Shown in pieces: positions 60,779 through 64,000 of a stretch of DNA of 64,000 nucleotides; within the stretch, counting starts at the first letter, position 1, and the number at the start of each line of letters is the position of its first letter. The position numbers were made by a program, and so were the translations under genes. The notes below the pieces were generated by a model, which made no database searches, was not told where the DNA came from, and saw nothing but the letters and a program-made list of their open reading frames with translations. This stretch comes from Plantactinospora mayteni. GTDB taxonomy: Bacteria > Actinomycetota > Actinomycetes > Mycobacteriales > Micromonosporaceae. The stretch is taken from the NCBI RefSeq assembly GCF_016862935.1, contig NZ_BONX01000063.1, forward strand, positions 1 to 64,000, written 5' to 3'.

Positions 60779-61711
60779 GTGTCATCCGTATACTGGCTCG
60801 CGCGCTCGGGTATTGCCGTGGCGGGTAGGACACCGCGCCGGGTGCGGAACGGACTTGCCTCGACCGTCACCTCGGCGAGCTACCTGGGATGGCGTTCCAA
60901 ACGCCTGGTGACGCAGGAAAACATGGCGAGGGTCCTGGGCCTGCCCGTGTCCGACCTCCGCGTCCGACGCGCCGCGCTGAGTTCCTGGAGCAACTACGGC
61001 CGAACCGCGGCATCCCTGATCTGCCTGCCCTATCTGGACATGCTGGATGTCGACGCACGGACACAGGATCTGACCCAGGGCATGAGCTGGCGAGAATGCG
61101 TCCGGCGGGCGATGGCGGCCGACAAGGGGATGATCATCACCACCGGTCATTTCGGAAGCTGGGACCTTGCCGGCGCCATCGCCGCGCGCCACGTCCCGCT
61201 CTCGGCCATTGCGGACACATTCAAGGATCCGCGCCTGAACAACCTCCTCCAAGGGCATCGACGAGAGAAGAGCGTCGACATCATCCCGGTGTCGAGTGCC
61301 GTCCGACAGGTAATGCGCGAACTCGCCGAGAGCAGAGCGGTGGCGATCGTCATCGACCGGCCGGTGGCCAGAGAACGAGGCGTGGAGGTCACGTTCTTCG
61401 GCCACCGGACCTACGTACCCGTCGGCGCTGCCGCGCTGTCGGTGAAGTCGGGGGCGCCAATCATGCCCGGCTACGTCTGGTACGCACCGAACAATCGCTA
61501 CTACATCCGAGCGTTTCCGCCGATGTTCCCGAGAGTCGTGCATGGCAACGCCGAGCGAAAGCGGGAGATACAGCGCCTGGCGCAGTACATGTTCGCCTGC
61601 CAGGAAGAGGTGGTACGGCAGTGCCCGACGCAGTGGTTCATGTTCCGCCGATTCTGGCCCGCCGATACGGAGGTACCCGGTGCGGAGGCCACCGAGGCGA
61701 TGGCCGCCTGA
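60779..61711 (+). CDS. LpxL/HtrB-family acyltransferase
   Basis: 310 residues from GTG 60779, 7 bases after GGGAGG. The HxxxxD catalytic motif is TTGHFGSWDLAG; a second conserved block is AIVIDRPVARERGVEVTFFG. In actinobacteria this family includes the acyltransferase of phosphatidylinositol mannosides. Whether this is that enzyme or one acting in a secondary-metabolite pathway cannot be told. The gene is a little less GC-rich than its neighbours. Confidence 0.82.
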   Translation: MSSVYWLARSGIAVAGRTPRRVRNGLASTVTSASYLGWRSKRLVTQENMARVLGLPVSDLRVRRAALSSWSNYGRTAASLICLPYLDMLDVDARTQDLTQGMSWRECVRRAMAADKGMIITTGHFGSWDLAGAIAARHVPLSAIADTFKDPRLNNLLQGHRREKSVDIIPVSSAVRQVMRELAESRAVAIVIDRPVARERGVEVTFFGHRTYVPVGAAALSVKSGAPIMPGYVWYAPNNRYYIRAFPPMFPRVVHGNAERKREIQRLAQYMFACQEEVVRQCPTQWFMFRRFWPADTEVPGAEATEAMAA

Positions 61712-61803
61712 GCAGCGGTGGGTGCGGCGCCGGTCTCGCCGGTGCGTGCCGACGACACCTCTGCCGGCGTCGCTCCGGGCAAGGTCTGTCATCGACGCCG
61801 GGA

Positions 61804-62601
61804 TCAACCGTCGCGAGCCCCCCGTTCGAGGCGGGCCTCGCGGCGCCGACGGATCATCCGGCGCGGAGGGTCCACGAACCAACTCCAGGCGCATTGCGCG
61901 ACGTAGGCGCCCGGGTTGAGCCGAGCCGGCGGTTGCTCCTGCCCACCGGCCCGCACGCTGCGGTCGAGGACCGCTCGGCGCAGGTCGTCGGGTGTCCTCC
62001 CCGGAAAGCGGGTGTAGCCGGCCCCGATGTGCTGCCAGAAATGCGCGTCGCTCGCACCGATCTCGGCCAGGCCCCACTCCTCGTTCGCCGAACGCACGGC
62101 GGCGCGTCGGGACGAGTTGGCCGGACTCGGGTTGTAGACCTCGATCCCGTCGATCTCGTACCCCGCGCTGAGTAGCGCGTCGATCCTCCGGCGGCTCAGG
62201 CTCGGTACCAGCGTCCCGAGGGGGTGCGGTACCACCACCAGCCCGCCCTGCTCCTTGATGGCGTCGATGCTCTCCTGAACCGGGCGCAGTGGTTTCGGCG
62301 CTTTCTTGACGAAGAGGCCGAGCAGGTGGCCGTGACGCGTCGAGACCTCGACGCCGGTGATCATCCGCAGCGGGGAGTTCTGTTCGGCCAGCAGTTCCTC
62401 GACCCGCCGCGCACCCTCGACGTGGTCGTGGTCGGTCACCGCGATCACGGTCAGTTGCCGGAGAGTCGCGGTCTGGACCAGTCGGGCCGGACTGATCCAG
62501 CCATCGCCCAGGTTGGTGTGCAGATGGATGTCGGCCCGGCCGGGACCGGCGGCCGGCAGCGTGCTGTCGGCTCCCGGCGCGCCACTGGTCTGGTCGTCCA
62601 C
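61804..62601 (-). CDS. PHP-domain phosphoesterase
   Basis: 265 residues from GTG 62601. The polymerase/histidinol-phosphatase metal motifs are visible: DIHLHTNLGDG, VTDHDHVEG, Glu in ITGVEVS, VPHPLG and GASDAHFW. The first ~20 residues are a Ala/Gly/Pro-rich leader and may not be translated. It probably removes phosphate from a small phosphoester with bound divalent metals. It converges with the acyltransferase gene. Confidence 0.85.
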   Translation of the reverse strand: MDDQTSGAPGADSTLPAAGPGRADIHLHTNLGDGWISPARLVQTATLRQLTVIAVTDHDHVEGARRVEELLAEQNSPLRMITGVEVSTRHGHLLGLFVKKAPKPLRPVQESIDAIKEQGGLVVVPHPLGTLVPSLSRRRIDALLSAGYEIDGIEVYNPSPANSSRRAAVRSANEEWGLAEIGASDAHFWQHIGAGYTRFPGRTPDDLRRAVLDRSVRAGGQEQPPARLNPGAYVAQCAWSWFVDPPRRMIRRRREARLERGARDG

Positions 62602-62806
62602 GGCACGATCGTAGGCGCACCGCCGCTCGGGTCACTGGCCGCCGAGGTGCAGCTCCTCGGATACGGCGACAAAGTACCGCAGCACCCGCGTCTCCAGGCC
62701 GCACCGGTACCGCCGAGGCGGCCCGGGCCGCGCCGCCGGAAGCCGCAGGCGGGCCGGGGTGACGGGGAGGCTGGGCGGACATTCAGGGAGGTCTTGCGCC
62801 ATTCAT

Positions 62807-62821
62807 CGTATACAACATACG
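62807..62821. promoter_or_regulatory. Palindrome CGTAT-N5-ATACG, GntR-like operator candidate
   Basis: CGTATACAACATACG has perfect 5-base arms in an AT-rich pocket. The core resembles TTGTATACAA-type sites bound by FadR-subfamily GntR regulators. It lies 204 bases upstream of the ggt start, or just upstream of the small frame at 62827. Confidence 0.45.
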
Positions 62822-62826
62822 CTTCC

Positions 62827-63012
62827 ATGATCACTCACTCGAGAAGTTCTCATGACGCACCTCTCCCTCAGCGGGACGAGCCCGCGAAGCTCGATCCACT
62901 CCGAACCACCGTGGCGGCGGTCGCCGTAATCTGCACTGTCGCGGCCTACCGCCTGCCACCTGGTCCAGCCGGACGGCTCCCGGCCCGACGTCCGGGCCAC
63001 CGACCCGAGTAG
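62827..63012 (+). CDS. Possible small membrane protein (61 aa) upstream of ggt
   Basis: ATG 62827 opens 61 codons ending 12 bases before ggt. The product has one hydrophobic segment (LRTTVAAVAVICTVAAYRL). There is no ribosome site and I do not recognise the family. It may be a leader frame or chance. Confidence 0.25.
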   Translation: MITHSRSSHDAPLPQRDEPAKLDPLRTTVAAVAVICTVAAYRLPPGPAGRLPARRPGHRPE

Positions 63013-63024
63013 TGGGGTGTTGCC

Positions 63025-64000
63025 ATGACGTTCACCACCAGGCCGACGTTGCAGGGGACCTTCGGCATGGTCTCCTCGACACACTGGCTCGCCAGCCAGG
63101 CGGCGATGGGGATCCTCGAACGCGGCGGGAACGCCTTCGACGCGGCGGTCGCCGCCGGGTTCGTCCTGCACGTCGTCGAACCGCATCTGAACGGGCCCGG
63201 CGGTGAGGTGCCGGCCATCGTGGCGACCGCCCAGGACCCGGCCCCGAAGGTGCTGTGCGGGCAGGGGCCCGCGCCGGCCGGGGCCACCATCGCACACTTC
63301 CGGTCGCTCGGGATGGAGCTCATCCCCGGCTCCGGCCCGCTCGCGGCGGCGGTGCCCGGGGCCGTGGACGCCTGGCTCCTGCTGCTGCGGGACCACGGCA
63401 CCGTCCGGCTCGCGGAGGTACTGGAGCCGGCGATCGGGTACGCCGGCGCCGGCCACCCGCTGGTCGGCCGGGTCGGCGACACCGTGGCGGCCGTACGGTC
63501 GCTGTTCGAGGAGTACTGGCACACCTCGGCGGAACTCTGGCTCCGCGACGGTAGACCGCCGGCGGCGGGCGAGATGTTCGCCAACCCGGCCTACGCACGT
63601 ACGCTGCGGAGGCTGGTCGACGCCGGGCGGGCCGCCGGCCCCGACCGCGACGCCGAGATCGAGGCCGCCCGCCGGGCCTGGCGCGAGGGTTTCGTGGCGG
63701 AGGCGATCGACCGGTTCAGCCGTAAGCCGTTCCAGGACTCCACCGGACGGGCCCATGCCGGCCTCGTCACCGGCGCGGACCTGGCCGGCTACACGGCGAC
63801 CTGGGAGGAACCGGTCACCCTCGACTGGCACGGTTACTCGGTGGCGAAGACCGGTTTCTGGGGCCAGGGGCCGCTGCTGCTCCAGACGCTGTCGATCCTC
63901 GACGCGCTCGACGACCCCGAGGGGTACGCCCCGGCCACCGCGACCGGCATCCACACCCAGACCGAGGCGCTCAAGCTCGCCTTCGCCGACCGCGAGGCGT
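63025..64000 (+). CDS. ggt: Gamma-glutamyltransferase family protein (3' end outside window)
   Basis: 325 codons seen from ATG 63025, running off the window. The N-terminal large-subunit pattern is present: MVSSTHWLASQAAMGILE, GGNAFDAAVAAGFVLHVVEPHLNG (in part), GSGPLAAAVPGAVDAWLLLL. In the second pattern the usual GIGGGGF is changed to GPGGEVP, as in GGT-like hydrolases of the oxamate amidohydrolase/acylase side of the family. No signal peptide is evident, so the protein is probably cytoplasmic. The autocatalytic Thr lies beyond the window. Confidence 0.82.
   Translation, partial: MTFTTRPTLQGTFGMVSSTHWLASQAAMGILERGGNAFDAAVAAGFVLHVVEPHLNGPGGEVPAIVATAQDPAPKVLCGQGPAPAGATIAHFRSLGMELIPGSGPLAAAVPGAVDAWLLLLRDHGTVRLAEVLEPAIGYAGAGHPLVGRVGDTVAAVRSLFEEYWHTSAELWLRDGRPPAAGEMFANPAYARTLRRLVDAGRAAGPDRDAEIEAARRAWREGFVAEAIDRFSRKPFQDSTGRAHAGLVTGADLAGYTATWEEPVTLDWHGYSVAKTGFWGQGPLLLQTLSILDALDDPEGYAPATATGIHTQTEALKLAFADREA

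Larger units (their letters stand above)
62602..63024. other. Intergenic region upstream of the gamma-glutamyltransferase gene
   Basis: The left 190 bases are GC-rich and featureless. An AT-rich patch at 62800-62835 holds the palindrome listed separately. A possible small frame follows (62827-63012). The ggt ribosome site is weak. Confidence 0.4.

Overview
The window is very GC-rich (roughly 70% or more by eye) with frequent GTG starts and stop/start overlaps. The gene content is that of a filamentous actinomycete: a Spo0M-type sporulation protein, secreted modular chitinases, a Tat lipoprotein beta-lactamase, F420/LLM and DinB/mycothiol-type enzymes, and many one-gene regulators next to their targets. 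A member of the Micromonosporaceae is the best guess; this is inference, since no rRNA or other marker gene is present. I saw no tRNA, rRNA, CRISPR array, phage or transposase gene.

Layout. 1-10 kb: the 3'-truncated Spo0M gene, a dgdR/dgdA pair (LysR regulator and 2,2-dialkylglycine decarboxylase), a GH19 chitinase, a large secreted alpha/beta hydrolase, a STAS protein, an SDR enzyme and a small secreted protein. 10-16.5 kb: a subtilase remnant, a D,D-carboxypeptidase, and a beta-lactamase with a divergent LysR/penicillin-recognising protein pair like blaL-blaA-blaB of Streptomyces cacaoi; then a SUKH/LRR protein. 16.6-26 kb: small regulator/enzyme modules (imine-reductase-like with GlxA; HxlR with MFS exporter; NmrA/DUF1772 with AraC) and LtrA.

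26-40.6 kb is the core of the window. Leftward runs a nine-gene respiratory operon: ctaC (with fused cytochrome c), ctaD, ctaE, a membrane protein, ctaG, a cytochrome c lipoprotein, qcrC, qcrA and qcrB. Rightward from the same intergenic region runs a System I cytochrome c maturation operon: ccmC, a ccmD-like gene, ccmE, ccmF, ccmG and a ccmH-ccmI fusion. Together they encode a complete bc1-caa3 cytochrome chain and most of a machine to attach its haem c. The Ccm type is unusual for an actinobacterium, and the oxidase has atypical proton-channel residues. QcrB carries a C-terminal DUF1508-like extension, and three of the proteins carry in-frame tandem repeats at an end.

40.6-64 kb: a holin-X-type membrane protein; an operon of a TPP enzyme, an FAD/Fe-S dehydrogenase and an enolase-superfamily enzyme; a glycogen-debranching-type glucosidase; LysR plus NAD formate dehydrogenase; a molybdate operon (HTH-Mop regulator, modA, modB, modC); a methyltransferase; a GH18/CBM2 chitinase; a DinB-type protein; an LLM oxidoreductase; an LpxL-type acyltransferase; a PHP phosphoesterase; and a gamma-glutamyltransferase cut by the window end. 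Three copies of a palindromic repeat of about 90 bp lie between genes in the last 15 kb.
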